Positions 8,344 through 17,800 of a DNA stretch of 64,000 nucleotides are shown piece by piece; position 1 is the stretch's first letter, and every line of letters starts with the position of its first letter. Below the pieces are notes generated by a model. That model did not search any database. It was not told the DNA's origin and was given only the letters and a program-made list of their open reading frames with translations. The position numbers and the translations under genes were made by a program. The stretch comes from DASUBV01 sp035763085 (lineage in GTDB: Bacteria; Actinomycetota; Actinomycetes; Streptosporangiales; Streptosporangiaceae): positions 1 to 64,000 of the forward strand of contig DASUBV010000394.1 of assembly GCA_035763085.1 (NCBI GenBank). Reading direction: 5' to 3'.

Positions 8344-8763
8344 ATGACTGCTGCCGCGCAATCAGGAGCTGCTGCCCTTCCGGTGCGCAAGGGCGAGAAG
8401 CGCTGGACAGCGGCCGAGCTGAAGGCGGCGCGCGATCAGCTCAGCGCCGAGGCGGCGGAGCTGCGGTCCGACATCGCGCGGGCCGAGTCCGACATCGCCA
8501 GCCGCCTCACCGACGCCACCGGGGACGCCGGCGACGACCAGGCCGACGCGGGCGCCAAGACCTTCGAGCGTGAGCACGAGCTCGCGCTCACGCACAACGC
8601 CCGCGAGCTGCTGAGCCAGACCGAGCACGCGCTGGAGCGCATCGCGGCCGGGACCTACGGCACCTGCGAGTCCTGCGGCGAGGCGATCGGCAAGGCCCGG
8701 CTGCAGGCCTTCCCGCGTGCCGTGCTGTGCGTGAGCTGCAAGCAGCGCGAGGAACGACGCTGA
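8344..8763 (+). CDS. TraR/DksA family zinc-finger protein
   Basis: A 139-residue cytoplasmic protein. The N-terminal half is a charged alpha-helical hairpin (about residues 20-95, rich in Glu/Ala/Arg); the C-terminal half carries the DksA/TraR-type zinc finger CESCGEAIG...CVSC (about 102-134). DksA-like proteins insert into the RNA polymerase secondary channel; whether this actinobacterial homologue does so is inference. Strong purine-rich Shine-Dalgarno (GGGAGGCGGG) before the ATG. It precedes lspA by 68 bp, the usual order in actinomycetes. Confidence 0.92.
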   Translation: MTAAAQSGAAALPVRKGEKRWTAAELKAARDQLSAEAAELRSDIARAESDIASRLTDATGDAGDDQADAGAKTFEREHELALTHNARELLSQTEHALERIAAGTYGTCESCGEAIGKARLQAFPRAVLCVSCKQREERR

Positions 8764-8831
8764 CCGGGCACCCGGCGCCACCAGGCCCGGGGCAGGACCA
8801 CAACCGCGGCGAGGACGAGCCGGGAAGATCA

Positions 8832-9542
8832 GTGAGACCACGGCGGATCGGCGTACTAGTCAGCACGGCTGTGCTGGTGCTCGCGCTGGACATCGTCTCC
8901 AAGGTCGCCGTCGTGGCGAACCTGTCGGACCATCCTCCGGTGCGGCTGCTCGGCGGCTTCCTGACCCTGCTGGTCTCCCGCAACCCCGGCGCGGCGTTCA
9001 GCATCGGCACGTCGATGACCCTGGTGTTCTCGGCCATCGCCGTCGGCGTGATCGTCCTCATCCTGCGCACCTCGTGGCGCATCCGCAGCATCCCGTGGGC
9101 GCTGACCCTGGGCCTGCTGCTCGGCGGCGCCACCGGCAACCTCCTGGACCGGCTCTTCCGCTACCCCGGCCCGTTCCGGGGCTACGTGGTGGACTGGATC
9201 ATGGTGCCGCACTGGCCGGTGTTCAACCTGGCCGACTCGGCGATCGTGTGCGGCGGCGTGCTGGCCGTCCTGCTGTCGGCCCGCGGCACCCGCCTGGACG
9301 GGCTGCGGGTCAGCACGGGACCTGTCGTTCCTGAGCAGGCCCCCGGTACCGGGGGCGGTCCGGCGGCGGTGCTGCCGCAGGAGCACAGCAGTAACGGAAC
9401 GCCCGGCGCCGGCCCGGCTGACCAGGCCGGCCGCCTGCCCGCGCCGGACCCGGCCGTGCCCGGCGCGGCGGCCGGCCCCGGCAGCCGCGGCCGCGATGCC
9501 GCTGACCCCGCCGCCCGCGGCGGCCCGGCGGGCGGCCGATGA
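8832..9542 (+). CDS. lspA: Lipoprotein signal peptidase (signal peptidase II)
   Basis: Membrane aspartyl protease that removes signal peptides from diacylglyceryl-modified prolipoproteins, acting directly after Lgt (also encoded in this window). Four hydrophobic segments are visible. Family motifs are SRNPGAAFS, GGATGNLLDR, VVDW and FNLADS; the catalytic aspartates are predicted at D121 and D135. After the last membrane segment there is a ~75-residue Pro/Ala/Gly-rich tail. The GTG at 8832 is preferred because the protein then begins just before the first membrane segment; the frame is open to 8727, but that start overlaps the traR-like gene. The stop overlaps the rluD start by 4 bases. Confidence 0.93.
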   Translation: MRPRRIGVLVSTAVLVLALDIVSKVAVVANLSDHPPVRLLGGFLTLLVSRNPGAAFSIGTSMTLVFSAIAVGVIVLILRTSWRIRSIPWALTLGLLLGGATGNLLDRLFRYPGPFRGYVVDWIMVPHWPVFNLADSAIVCGGVLAVLLSARGTRLDGLRVSTGPVVPEQAPGTGGGPAAVLPQEHSSNGTPGAGPADQAGRLPAPDPAVPGAAAGPGSRGRDAADPAARGGPAGGR

Positions 9543-10471
9543 GCGGGCCGGGCACGCGCCGCGTGCCGGTCCCCGACGGGCTCGACGGCGAGCGTCTCGA
9601 CGCCGCGCTGGCCCGCATGTTCGGGCTGTCCCGGGCCCGCGCCGCCGAGCTGATCGGCGCCGGCGACGTGCTGGTCGCCGGGCAGCCCGCGGCCAAGTCC
9701 GACCGCGTCCCGGCCGGGGAGTGGCTGGAGGTCACCCTGCCGCCGCCGGTGCCGCCTGCCGCGCGGCCCGAGCCGGTGCCGGGCCTGGCCATCGTCCACG
9801 AGGACGCCGACATCATCGTCGTCGACAAGCCCGCTGGCGTCGCCGCCCACCCGACCCCCGGCTGGACCGGCCCCACGGTGCTGCAGGGCCTGCTGGCCGC
9901 CGGGTACACCATCGCCACCAGCGGCGCGGCCGAGCGGCAGGGCATCGTGCACCGGCTGGACGCCAACACCACCGGGCTGATGGTGGTGGCCAAGAGCGAG
10001 CGTGCCTACAGCCTGCTCAAGCAGGCCTTCCGCGACCGCGAGGTGGACAAGCGCTATCACGCGCTCGTGCAGGGCCATCCCGATCCGCTGCGCGGCACCA
10101 TCGACGCGCCGATCGCCCGGCACCCGGCCGGGGACGGCCGGTTCGCGGTGGTCGCCGACGGGCGGCCCTCGGTCACCCACTACGACACGCTGGAGGCGTT
10201 CCGGGCCGCCAGCCTGCTGGAGGTCCGGCTGGAAACCGGCCGGACGCACCAGATCCGGGTGCACATGTCGGCGATCCGGCACCCGTGCGCGGCGGACCGG
10301 CTGTACGGGGCGGACCCGGTGCTGGCCGCCCGGCTCGGCCTGACCCGGCAGTGGCTGCACGCGATGGCGCTGAGCTTCGCCCACCCGGCCGACGGGCGGC
10401 GGGCGGAGTTCACCAGCTCCTACCCGGCCGACCTGGCGCACGCGCTGGACGTGCTAGCCGCCGAGTCCTGA
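9539..10471 (+). CDS. rluD: RluA/RluD family ribosomal RNA pseudouridine synthase
   Basis: A 310-residue enzyme that isomerises specific uridines in structured RNA, most likely helix 69 of 23S rRNA if it is a true RluD; the exact target cannot be read from the sequence. An N-terminal S4 RNA-binding domain (about residues 12-68, with LSRARAAELI) is followed by the catalytic domain, whose motif GIVHRLDANTTGLMVV contains the nucleophile D141. Motifs KRYHALV and GRTHQIRVH are also typical. Its ATG overlaps the lspA TGA. At the 3' end it overlaps convergent pobA by 18 bases. Confidence 0.93.
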   Translation: MSGPGTRRVPVPDGLDGERLDAALARMFGLSRARAAELIGAGDVLVAGQPAAKSDRVPAGEWLEVTLPPPVPPAARPEPVPGLAIVHEDADIIVVDKPAGVAAHPTPGWTGPTVLQGLLAAGYTIATSGAAERQGIVHRLDANTTGLMVVAKSERAYSLLKQAFRDREVDKRYHALVQGHPDPLRGTIDAPIARHPAGDGRFAVVADGRPSVTHYDTLEAFRAASLLEVRLETGRTHQIRVHMSAIRHPCAADRLYGADPVLAARLGLTRQWLHAMALSFAHPADGRRAEFTSSYPADLAHALDVLAAES

Positions 10472-11668
10472 GCCGGGTGCCAGCGGCGGGTAGCCGGTGT
10501 AGTTCTCGGCCAGCGACGCCGCCGCGGCCCGCGAGGACGTGACATACCGCAGCTGGGACCGCTGCAGCTGGGCTTCCATGGGGTCCGCGCCCGGCGTGGC
10601 GTGCAGCATGGTCGTCATCCACCAGGAGAAGTGGGTGGACCGCCAGACCCGGTTCAGGCAGGTCGCCGAGTACGCGTCGGCCAGCCGGGCATCATCGTCG
10701 CGCAGCAGCGCGCCCAGCGCGTCGGCCAGCACCGCCACGTCGGCCAGCGCCAGGTTGAGGCCCTTGGCGCCGGTCGGCGGCACGATGTGCGCCGCGTCGC
10801 CGGCCAGGAACAGCTGCCCGTAGCGCATCGGCTCGCTGACGAAGCTGCGCATCGGCGTGACGCCCTTCTCCAGCACCGGGCCCTCGCGGAGGTCCCAGCC
10901 GGGCAGCCCCAGGCGCGTCTGCAGCTCGGCCCAGATCCGGTCATCGGGCCAGTCCGCCACGTCGGTGCCCGGCGGCACCTGCAGGTACAGGCGGCTCACC
11001 TGCGGGCTGCGCAGGCTGTGCAGCGCGAAGCCGCGGCGGTGGTGGGAGTAGATCAGCTCGTCGGTGGATGGCGCGACCCGGGTCAGGATGCCCAGCCAGG
11101 CGTAGGGGTACTCGCGCTCCCATACCGACCGGCAGGCGGCCGGGATGGCGGGCCGGCAGATGCCGTGGAAGCCGTCGCAGCCGGCGATCACCTCGCAGGT
11201 CAGCTCGCGCCGCTCGCCGCCGGCGGTGGTGTAGCTGAGCACCGGGGCGCCGGTGTCCAGGTCGCGCACGGCGGTGCCGGTCACCTCGAACTCGATCTGC
11301 GCGCCCGCCGCCAGCCGGGCCGCGATCAGGTCCTTGACCACCTCGGTCTGGGCGTAGACGGTCACCGTCCGGCCGCCGGTCAGGTCGCGGAAGTCCAGGT
11401 GGTGCCGCTCGCCGCCGAACTGCAGGTAGATCCCGCCGTGCTCCAGGCCCTCGGCGTCCAGCCGGGTGCCCAGGCCCGCGGCGCGCAGCAGGTCGGCGCT
11501 GCCCTGCTCCAGCACCCCGGCCCGCTGCCGGGCCTCGCAGTAGGCACGGCTGCGCAGCTCGACCACGACCGAGTCGATGCCGCGCAGCGCCAGCAGGTGC
11601 GACAGCAGCAGGCCGGCCGGCCCGGCGCCGACGATGCCGACCTGCGTCCGCTGCCGGGCGGCGCTCAC
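10454..11668 (-). CDS. pobA: 4-hydroxybenzoate 3-monooxygenase (FAD flavoprotein)
   Basis: A 404-residue class A flavin hydroxylase converting 4-hydroxybenzoate to protocatechuate with NAD(P)H and oxygen. Seen are the Rossmann motif VGIVGAGPAG (residues 10-19), the PobA-type segment RQRAGVLEQG, the strand GGRTVTVYAQTEV, and the second FAD motif FLAGDAAHIVPPTGAKGLNLA. Length equals that of characterised PobA. Start GTG at 11668 with only a weak Shine-Dalgarno. It lies 84 bp downstream of an aldehyde dehydrogenase on the same strand, suggesting the two act in sequence on 4-hydroxybenzaldehyde. No protocatechuate ring-cleavage genes are in the window, so later steps must be elsewhere. Confidence 0.92.
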   Translation of the reverse strand: MSAARQRTQVGIVGAGPAGLLLSHLLALRGIDSVVVELRSRAYCEARQRAGVLEQGSADLLRAAGLGTRLDAEGLEHGGIYLQFGGERHHLDFRDLTGGRTVTVYAQTEVVKDLIAARLAAGAQIEFEVTGTAVRDLDTGAPVLSYTTAGGERRELTCEVIAGCDGFHGICRPAIPAACRSVWEREYPYAWLGILTRVAPSTDELIYSHHRRGFALHSLRSPQVSRLYLQVPPGTDVADWPDDRIWAELQTRLGLPGWDLREGPVLEKGVTPMRSFVSEPMRYGQLFLAGDAAHIVPPTGAKGLNLALADVAVLADALGALLRDDDARLADAYSATCLNRVWRSTHFSWWMTTMLHATPGADPMEAQLQRSQLRYVTSSRAAAASLAENYTGYPPLAPGSGLGG

Positions 11669-11752
11669 CCGCGCTCGTCCTGGCCGCTCATCCGAGCCTG
11701 TCCGTCCTCTCGCTCAGCCGTGCCTGCCCGGCAGGTCTTCGCTGCCTCGCGT

Positions 11753-13207
11753 CTAGAAGGGGTGCGGCGCGATCTCGCCGCGCACCGTCACCCACCGCGT
11801 GTCGGTGAAGGCCTCCAGGTTGGCGCTGCCGCCGAACCGGGCGCCGGTGCCCGAGGCCAGCACGCCGCCGAACGGCGCGTTCGGCTCATCGTCGACGGTC
11901 TGGTCGTTGATGTGCACGATCCCGGTCGGGATGCGCCTGGCCAGGTCCAGGCCGCGCATCACGTCGCGGGTCAGGATGCCCAGCGACAGGCCGTACTCGC
12001 TGTCGGCGGCCAGCTTGGCCGCGTCGTCGGCGGTGCCGAACCGGATCACCGGTGCCACCGGGCCGAACACCTCATCGGCGTAGGCCGGCATGGCCGGCGC
12101 GACGTCGGCCAGCACGGTCGGGGCGTAGAAGAGCTTGTCGTAGCTGCCGCCCGCGGCCAGCCGGGCGCCCGCCTCGACGGTGCCGGTGACCATGGCGTGG
12201 ATCTTGTCGCGCTGCCGCTCGTCGATCACCGGGCCGAGCGCCACCTGGGCCGTGGCCGGGTCGCCCACCGGCAGGTGCGCCGCCTTGCCGGCCAGCCGGC
12301 TCACGTACTCGTCGTAGATGGACTCGTGCACCAGGTGCCGGCCGGTGGTCATGCAGATCTGGCCCTGGTGCAGGAACGAGCCCCAGGCGCCGGCCGAGGC
12401 CGCCTTGTCCAGGTCGGCGTCCTGGCAGATGATGAGCGCCGAGTTGCCGCCCAGCTCCAGGTGCACCCGCTTGAGGTGACGGGCGGCCAGCTCGCCGACC
12501 CGGCGGCCGGCCGCGGTGGAGCCGGTGAAGGAGATGATGCGCACCGCCGGCTCGGTGATCAGCGCCTCGCCCGCGTCCGCGCCGCCGGGCAGCACGTGCA
12601 GCAGGCCCTCGGGCAGCCCGGCCTCCTCGAACACCCGGGCCAGCACCAGGCCGCCGCACACCGCGGTGCGCGGGTCCGGCTTGAGCACCACCGCGTTGCC
12701 CAGCGCCAGCGCCGGGGCGACCGACCGGATGGCCAGGATCTGCGGGAAGTTGAACGGCGCGATCACCCCGACCACGCCGGCCGGGACGCGCTCGACATAG
12801 CTCAGCCGCGGCTGCTCGCTGGGGATGATCTCGCCCGCGGGCCGGTTCGGCAGCGTCGCGGCCTCGAAGATCTCCTCGGTGGCCACGTGCGTCTCGAACT
12901 GCGCGGCGGGCGGGATCTTGCCGCCCTCGCGGATGCTCCAGTTCTCGATCTCGGTCGCGTTGGCCCGCCAGATCTCCGCGGCCTTGCGCAGGATGGCCGC
13001 GCGCTGGGTGTGCGGGGTGGCGGCCCAGGCGGGCTGGGCCGCGGCGGCCAGCTGCGCCGCCCTGGCCACCTCGGCCGGCCCGGCGATCCCGGTCCGGCCG
13101 AGCACGCCGCCGGTAGCGGGCTCGGTGACCTCCGCCTCGGCGCTGGCCGCGGTCCAGCCGCCGGAGTAGACCTTGCCCTGCCAGGTTGCCTCATCGAGAA
13201 ATGCCAC
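11753..13207 (-). CDS. Aldehyde dehydrogenase, benzaldehyde-dehydrogenase-like
   Basis: A 484-residue NAD(P)-dependent aldehyde dehydrogenase. Catalytic residues are visible: N152 in APFNFPQ, E251 in LELGGNSA and the nucleophile C285 in HQGQICMTTGR; the cofactor-binding FTGSTAAGR is at about 228-236. The N-terminus (WQGKVYSGGW) and overall pattern resemble benzaldehyde/vanillin dehydrogenases. Together with downstream pobA this gives a likely route from an aromatic aldehyde to 4-hydroxybenzoate to protocatechuate; the substrate is inferred. Start GTG at 13207 with GGGAG 8 nt upstream. A strong promoter (13285-13313) and dyad sequences lie upstream; no regulator gene is adjacent. Confidence 0.88.
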   Translation of the reverse strand: MAFLDEATWQGKVYSGGWTAASAEAEVTEPATGGVLGRTGIAGPAEVARAAQLAAAAQPAWAATPHTQRAAILRKAAEIWRANATEIENWSIREGGKIPPAAQFETHVATEEIFEAATLPNRPAGEIIPSEQPRLSYVERVPAGVVGVIAPFNFPQILAIRSVAPALALGNAVVLKPDPRTAVCGGLVLARVFEEAGLPEGLLHVLPGGADAGEALITEPAVRIISFTGSTAAGRRVGELAARHLKRVHLELGGNSALIICQDADLDKAASAGAWGSFLHQGQICMTTGRHLVHESIYDEYVSRLAGKAAHLPVGDPATAQVALGPVIDERQRDKIHAMVTGTVEAGARLAAGGSYDKLFYAPTVLADVAPAMPAYADEVFGPVAPVIRFGTADDAAKLAADSEYGLSLGILTRDVMRGLDLARRIPTGIVHINDQTVDDEPNAPFGGVLASGTGARFGGSANLEAFTDTRWVTVRGEIAPHPF

Positions 13208-13250
13208 TGAGCGCTCCCTTAGTCAGCGTCCCCTGGGCTTGTCGTGCGCA

Positions 13251-13277
13251 GTTCGAACATAGGTTCTTTGCGCGAAC
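13251..13277. promoter_or_regulatory. Candidate operator: GTTC/GAAC dyads
   Basis: The perfect palindrome GTTCGAAC (13251-13258) is followed 4 bp later by the dyad GTTC-N7-GAAC (13263-13277). Both lie just downstream of the aldehyde-dehydrogenase -10 box, where a repressor would block transcription. Confidence 0.45.
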
Positions 13278-13284
13278 GTACTGA

Positions 13285-13313
13285 AATCTAGTCATCTCGT
13301 TTCTCAGTGTCAA
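13285..13313 (-). promoter_or_regulatory. Promoter of the aldehyde dehydrogenase-pobA operon
   Basis: On the minus strand TTGACA (13308-13313) and TAGATT (13285-13290) are spaced by exactly 17 bp, a near-consensus housekeeping promoter. The predicted transcript starts about 70 bases before the GTG at 13207. Confidence 0.7.
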
Positions 13314-13385
13314 CGCGCGGGTGAAGCGCTGATCAGGCGGCCCGCGACGCTGGTGACCACCCCAGACATGACTGTCGAAATGTAT

Positions 13386-13415
13386 TTGACCAGTTATTCT
13401 CCCGTGACGTATCGT
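13386..13415 (+). promoter_or_regulatory. Candidate promoter of the MFS transporter gene
   Basis: TTGACC (13386-13391) and TATCGT (13410-13415) are separated by 18 bp. The start codon of the transporter is about 70 bases downstream. Confidence 0.5.
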
Positions 13416-13488
13416 CTCGCACATCACTCCCATCCGACTATTTGCCAGTCACGCAGGTGGCGGCTGGCCGCGCCCTGTACTGGCGCTC

Positions 13489-14688
13489 GTGATGGCCCGT
13501 GCCGTCAATCAGCTCGGTGCCTTCGCGATGTCGTTCCTGGCCGTCGCGCTCGTCGACGTCTATGGCGCCTCGCTCGTCACCGCCGGGTGGGTGGTCGCGC
13601 TCTTCGGCCTTGCCACGGTGCCCTCGCGGCTGGCCGGCGGGCGGCTGGCCGGCCGCCTCGGGCGGCGCCCGACGATCGTGGCCGGGCTCCTGGGCTGCAG
13701 CGCTGCCCTGCTCGTCATTGCCGTCTCGCCGGGTGTCAGCGGAGCCGCGGCGGGAGCCGTCCTGCTCGGCCTGGCCTTCGAGATCTACGAGCCGCCTAGC
13801 CAGGCGCTCCTGGCCGAGATGGTGGCGCCTGACCGGCGTCCGCAGGCCTTCGGGCTGCTCGGTGCCGCGCTGGCCGCCGCTGGCGTAGGCGCGGGGATCC
13901 TTGCGGCGCTGCTCGGCGGCGTCAGCCTGCGGCTCCTGTTCGTCGCCGACTCGGTCACCTGCCTGGCAGCAGCAGCGCTGATCCTGATCTGGGTGCAGGA
14001 GCCGTCGCCGCCGCGGCCGGCCACCTCCGGCGGCATCCGCAGCCCGTGGCGGGATGGCCGCCTGCTGGTGATGCTCGGTGTCGGCACCGGACTCGCCCTC
14101 GCCTGGAACCTCTCGGTCACCGCGCTGCCGCTGACGGTTGCCGCTCGCGGCCTTGGCCCGGCGGAAACGGGCTGGCCGCTCGCAATAGGGGCTGTCGTGA
14201 CGATCGTCGGCCAGCGGCTCCTCCGTGGTGCTGCGGCACGGCCGTTCGCCCTGATGGCGGCCGGGCTTGTCATCGTCGCCGCGGGATTCGCCGTTATCGC
14301 GTTCGCTGACATGATCCCGCTGCTCTGCCTGGGTGCCGCCATCGTCGCGCTGGGCCAGGTCTTCCTTCTCGGGCCTCCGTACGCCGTTGTATCCGGTCTC
14401 GCGGACGACGGCTCCCGCGCGGGGTACCTGGCGGCGTTCGGCACTTGCTGGGGCATCGCCCAGACCCTCGGGCCGGTTGCCTCGACTCGCCTGCTGTCCG
14501 CCGGGGTCCCCGTGGCCTGGCTCACCGGCGCTGCCCTGTGCGTCCTGCTGGCCGCGATCGTGCCGGCGGCCGGCCGGGCCGTGACACGGGCTGAGCGCTG
14601 TTGCGCCCGCGAGGCAGCGGCTGCCCGGCCCGGAGCCAGGTGGTCACTCACCGATGCGGCCGGGAGGAATCCGCCATCAGTGCCCTGA
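13489..14688 (+). CDS. MFS transporter, possibly N-terminally short
   Basis: A 399-residue major facilitator protein with about 11-12 hydrophobic segments. The loop after segment 2 carries RLAGRLGRRPTIVAG, the MFS A-like motif; a second half begins near residue 185 (SPWRDGRLLVMLGVG). The substrate is not evident; export of a small molecule or aromatic compound is only a guess from the neighbouring catabolic genes. The start is uncertain: GTG at 13489 and ATG at 13492 both begin inside what should be the first membrane segment, and neither has a good Shine-Dalgarno. The frame is open upstream to 13408 but offers no start codon there. Confidence 0.8.
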   Translation: MMARAVNQLGAFAMSFLAVALVDVYGASLVTAGWVVALFGLATVPSRLAGGRLAGRLGRRPTIVAGLLGCSAALLVIAVSPGVSGAAAGAVLLGLAFEIYEPPSQALLAEMVAPDRRPQAFGLLGAALAAAGVGAGILAALLGGVSLRLLFVADSVTCLAAAALILIWVQEPSPPRPATSGGIRSPWRDGRLLVMLGVGTGLALAWNLSVTALPLTVAARGLGPAETGWPLAIGAVVTIVGQRLLRGAAARPFALMAAGLVIVAAGFAVIAFADMIPLLCLGAAIVALGQVFLLGPPYAVVSGLADDGSRAGYLAAFGTCWGIAQTLGPVASTRLLSAGVPVAWLTGAALCVLLAAIVPAAGRAVTRAERCCAREAAAARPGARWSLTDAAGRNPPSVP

Positions 14689-14818
14689 CCAGGCACTTTG
14701 CATCTGATTGCGATCGCCGCAACCATGGCAGGTGCCTGATCAGCCAGAACGCTGGCTGGCCTGCTTCCTGACTCGTGCTGCCGCTGTCGCGGCCGGCCGG
14801 ACTGTCGGTGCCGGCGGA

Positions 14819-14824
14819 TAGTGT
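14819..14824 (+). promoter_or_regulatory. -10 box placing dnaE transcript start at or near the ATG
   Basis: TAGTGT ends 9 nt before the dnaE ATG and no Shine-Dalgarno is present, so the mRNA is probably leaderless or nearly so. Confidence 0.45.
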
Positions 14825-14833
14825 GAATCCGGC

Positions 14834-17800
14834 ATGAGCACAGCAGGGACGGGCGCGGAGCCGGGCGCCGGACAGGCGGTTCCGGCGGCCGGAGCAGGCA
14901 CCCCGGGCAGCGCGCGGCGCGGGCCGGGCGGATCCTTCGTGCACCTGCATGTGCACTCCGAGTACTCGATGCTGGACGGCGCGGCCCGGCTGCGGGACCT
15001 CATCGCCGCCTGCCAGCGCGACGGCATGCCGGCCATCGCGGTCACCGACCACGGCAACGTGCACGGCGCCTTCGAGTTCTACCGGCAGGCCACGGCGGCC
15101 GGGATCCGGCCGGTCATCGGCATGGAGGCCTACCTGGCCCCGGGCCGGAGGGGCGACCGGCGGCCGGTCCGCTGGGGCTCGCCCGCTCAGGCCGCCGACG
15201 ACGTCGGCGGGGCCGGCGCCTACACCCACCTGACCCTGCTGGCGGAGACCACCGAGGGCCTGCACAACCTGTTCCGGCTGTCGTCGCGGGCCTGGCTGGA
15301 GGGGTACTTCCGCAAGCCGCGGCTGGACCGAGAGCTGCTCGCCGCGCACGCCCGCGGGATCATCGCCACCACCGGCTGCCCCGGCGGCGAGGTGCAGACC
15401 CGGCTGCGGCTCGGCCAGGACCGGCAGGCGCTGGAGGCCGCCGCCGGGCTGCGCGACATCTTCGGCCCGGACAGCCTGTTCATCGAGATCATGCAGCACG
15501 GCCTGCCGATCGAGCAGCGCGCCACCGAGGGGCTGCGCCAGATCGCCGCCGGCCTCGCGCTGCCCCTGGTGGTCACCAACGACACGCATTACACCCACCG
15601 CGCCGATGCCGGGCCGCACGAGGCGCTGCTGTGCGTGCAGACCGCCACCACGCTGGCCGACCCCGGCCGGTTCCGGTTCGAGGGCAGCGGCTATTACCTC
15701 CGCAGCCCGCGGGAGATGCGCGCGCTGGCCGGGACCGGGACCGGGCGGGGACGCGGCGGGCCCGCCGCGGGCTGGACCGAGCAGGAGTGGCAGGCCGGCT
15801 GCGACGCGACGCTGCTGATCGCCGAGCGCGCCGACGTCCGCTTCGAGCGGCGCAGCCTGCTGCCCAGCTTCCCGCTGCCGCCCGGCCAGACCGAGGCCGG
15901 GCTGCTGCGCGAGCAGGTCCGGGCCGGCCTGGAACGGCGCTACCCTGGCGGCCCGGACGCCGAGCGCCGCCGGCGGGCCGAGTATGAGCTGGGCATCATC
16001 GAGGCCGCCGGGTTCTGCTCGTACTTCCTGGTCGTCGCCGACCTGATCAGCTGGGCGCGCGAGCACGGCGTGCGGGTGGGCCCGGGCCGCGGCTCGGCCG
16101 CGGGCTCGCTGGTGGCCTACGCGCTGGGCATCACCGGGCTGGACCCGGTCAGCCACGGCCTGGTCTTCGAGCGGTTCCTGAACCCCGAGCGCACCTCCAT
16201 GCCCGACATCGACATCGACTTCGACGAGCGCGGCCGCGGCGACGTGATCCGGTACGTCACCCGCAAGTACGGCGACGACCGGGTGGCGCAGATCATCACC
16301 TTCGGCACCATCAAGGCCAAGGCCGCGGTGAAGGACTCCGCCCGGGTGCTCGGCTTCCCCTACTCGGTGGGCGACCGGATCACCAAGGTCGTCCCGCCGC
16401 CGGTGCTGGGCCGCGACATGCCGCTGGCGGGCGTGTTCGACCCGGCGCATCCCCGCTACGGCGAGGCGGGCGAGCTCCGCGCCCTGTACAAGGCCGAGGC
16501 GCCGGTGCGCCAGGTCATCGACACCGCCCGCGGGCTGGAGGGACTGATCCGCCAGGCGGGCGTGCACGCGGCCGGGGTGATCATGAGCAGCGAGCCGCTG
16601 CTGGACCACATCCCGGTGTGGCGGCGCGAGGCCGACGGCGCGGTGATCACCCAGTTCGACTACCCGGCCTGCGAGGACCTGGGCCTGCTGAAGATGGACT
16701 TCCTGGGCCTGCGCAACCTGACCGTGCTGTCGGACGCGGTCGCCGGGATCGCGGCTAACCGGGGCGTCCGGCTCACCCTGGAGGACCTGCCGCTGGACGA
16801 TCCCGCCGCCTACCGGCTGCTGGCCCGCGGCGACACCCTCGGGGTGTTCCAGATGGACGGCGGGCCGGTGCGGGCGCTGCTGCGGGCGCTGCGGCCCGAC
16901 AGCTTCACCGACGTCATGGCCGTGCTCGCCCTGTACCGGCCGGGACCGATGGGCGCCAACGCGCACAACGAGTACGCCGACCGCAAGGCCGGGCGCAAGC
17001 CGGTCGTGCCGCTGCACCCCGAGCTGGCCGCGCCGCTGGCCGGCATCCTCGGCCAGACCTACGGCCTGATCGTCTACCAGGAGCAGGTCATGGCCATCGC
17101 CCAGCAGCTGGCCGGCTACACGGCCGGCCGGGCCGACCTGCTGCGCCGGGCGATGGGCAAGAAGAAGAAAGAGATCCTGGACGCCGAGTACGAGCCGTTC
17201 GCCGCCGGGATGACCGCGGCCGGCTTCTCGGCCGGGGCCACCCGGACGCTGTGGGACACCCTGATCCCGTTCGCCGACTACGCCTTCACCAAGGCGCACG
17301 CCGCCGCCTACGGCCTGGTGAGCTACTGGACGGCCTACCTCAAGGCGAGCTACCCGGCCGAGTACATGGCCGCGCTGCTGACCTCGGTGTCCGGTGACCC
17401 GGACCGCTCGGCCCTGTACCTGAACGAGTGCCGCCGGATGCGGATCCGGGTGCTGCCCCCGGACGTGAACGCGTCCGCGGCGGTATTCACCGCCGCCGGC
17501 GATGACATCCGGTTCGGCCTGGCCGCGGTCCGCAACGTGGGCGCTGCGGTGGTCGCGGCCATCCTTGCCGCCCGCGACAGCGCCGGGGCGTTCACCAGCT
17601 TCGCGGACTTCCTGCGCAAGGTGCCGGCCAGCGTCTGCAACAAGCGGGTGATCGAGTCGCTGATCAAGGCCGGCGCGTTCGACTCGCTCGGGCACCCGCG
17701 CCGCGGCCTCATGCTGATCCACGAGCAGGCCGTTGACTCGGTCATCGACGTCAAGCGCAACGAGGCGCTCGGCCAGGACTCGCTGTTCGGCGACGCCGAG

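Noticed and set aside
8727..8831. Upstream extension of lspA to ATG 8727
   Set aside because: It would overlap the traR-like gene and add polar residues before the first membrane segment; GTG 8832 fits the family better.
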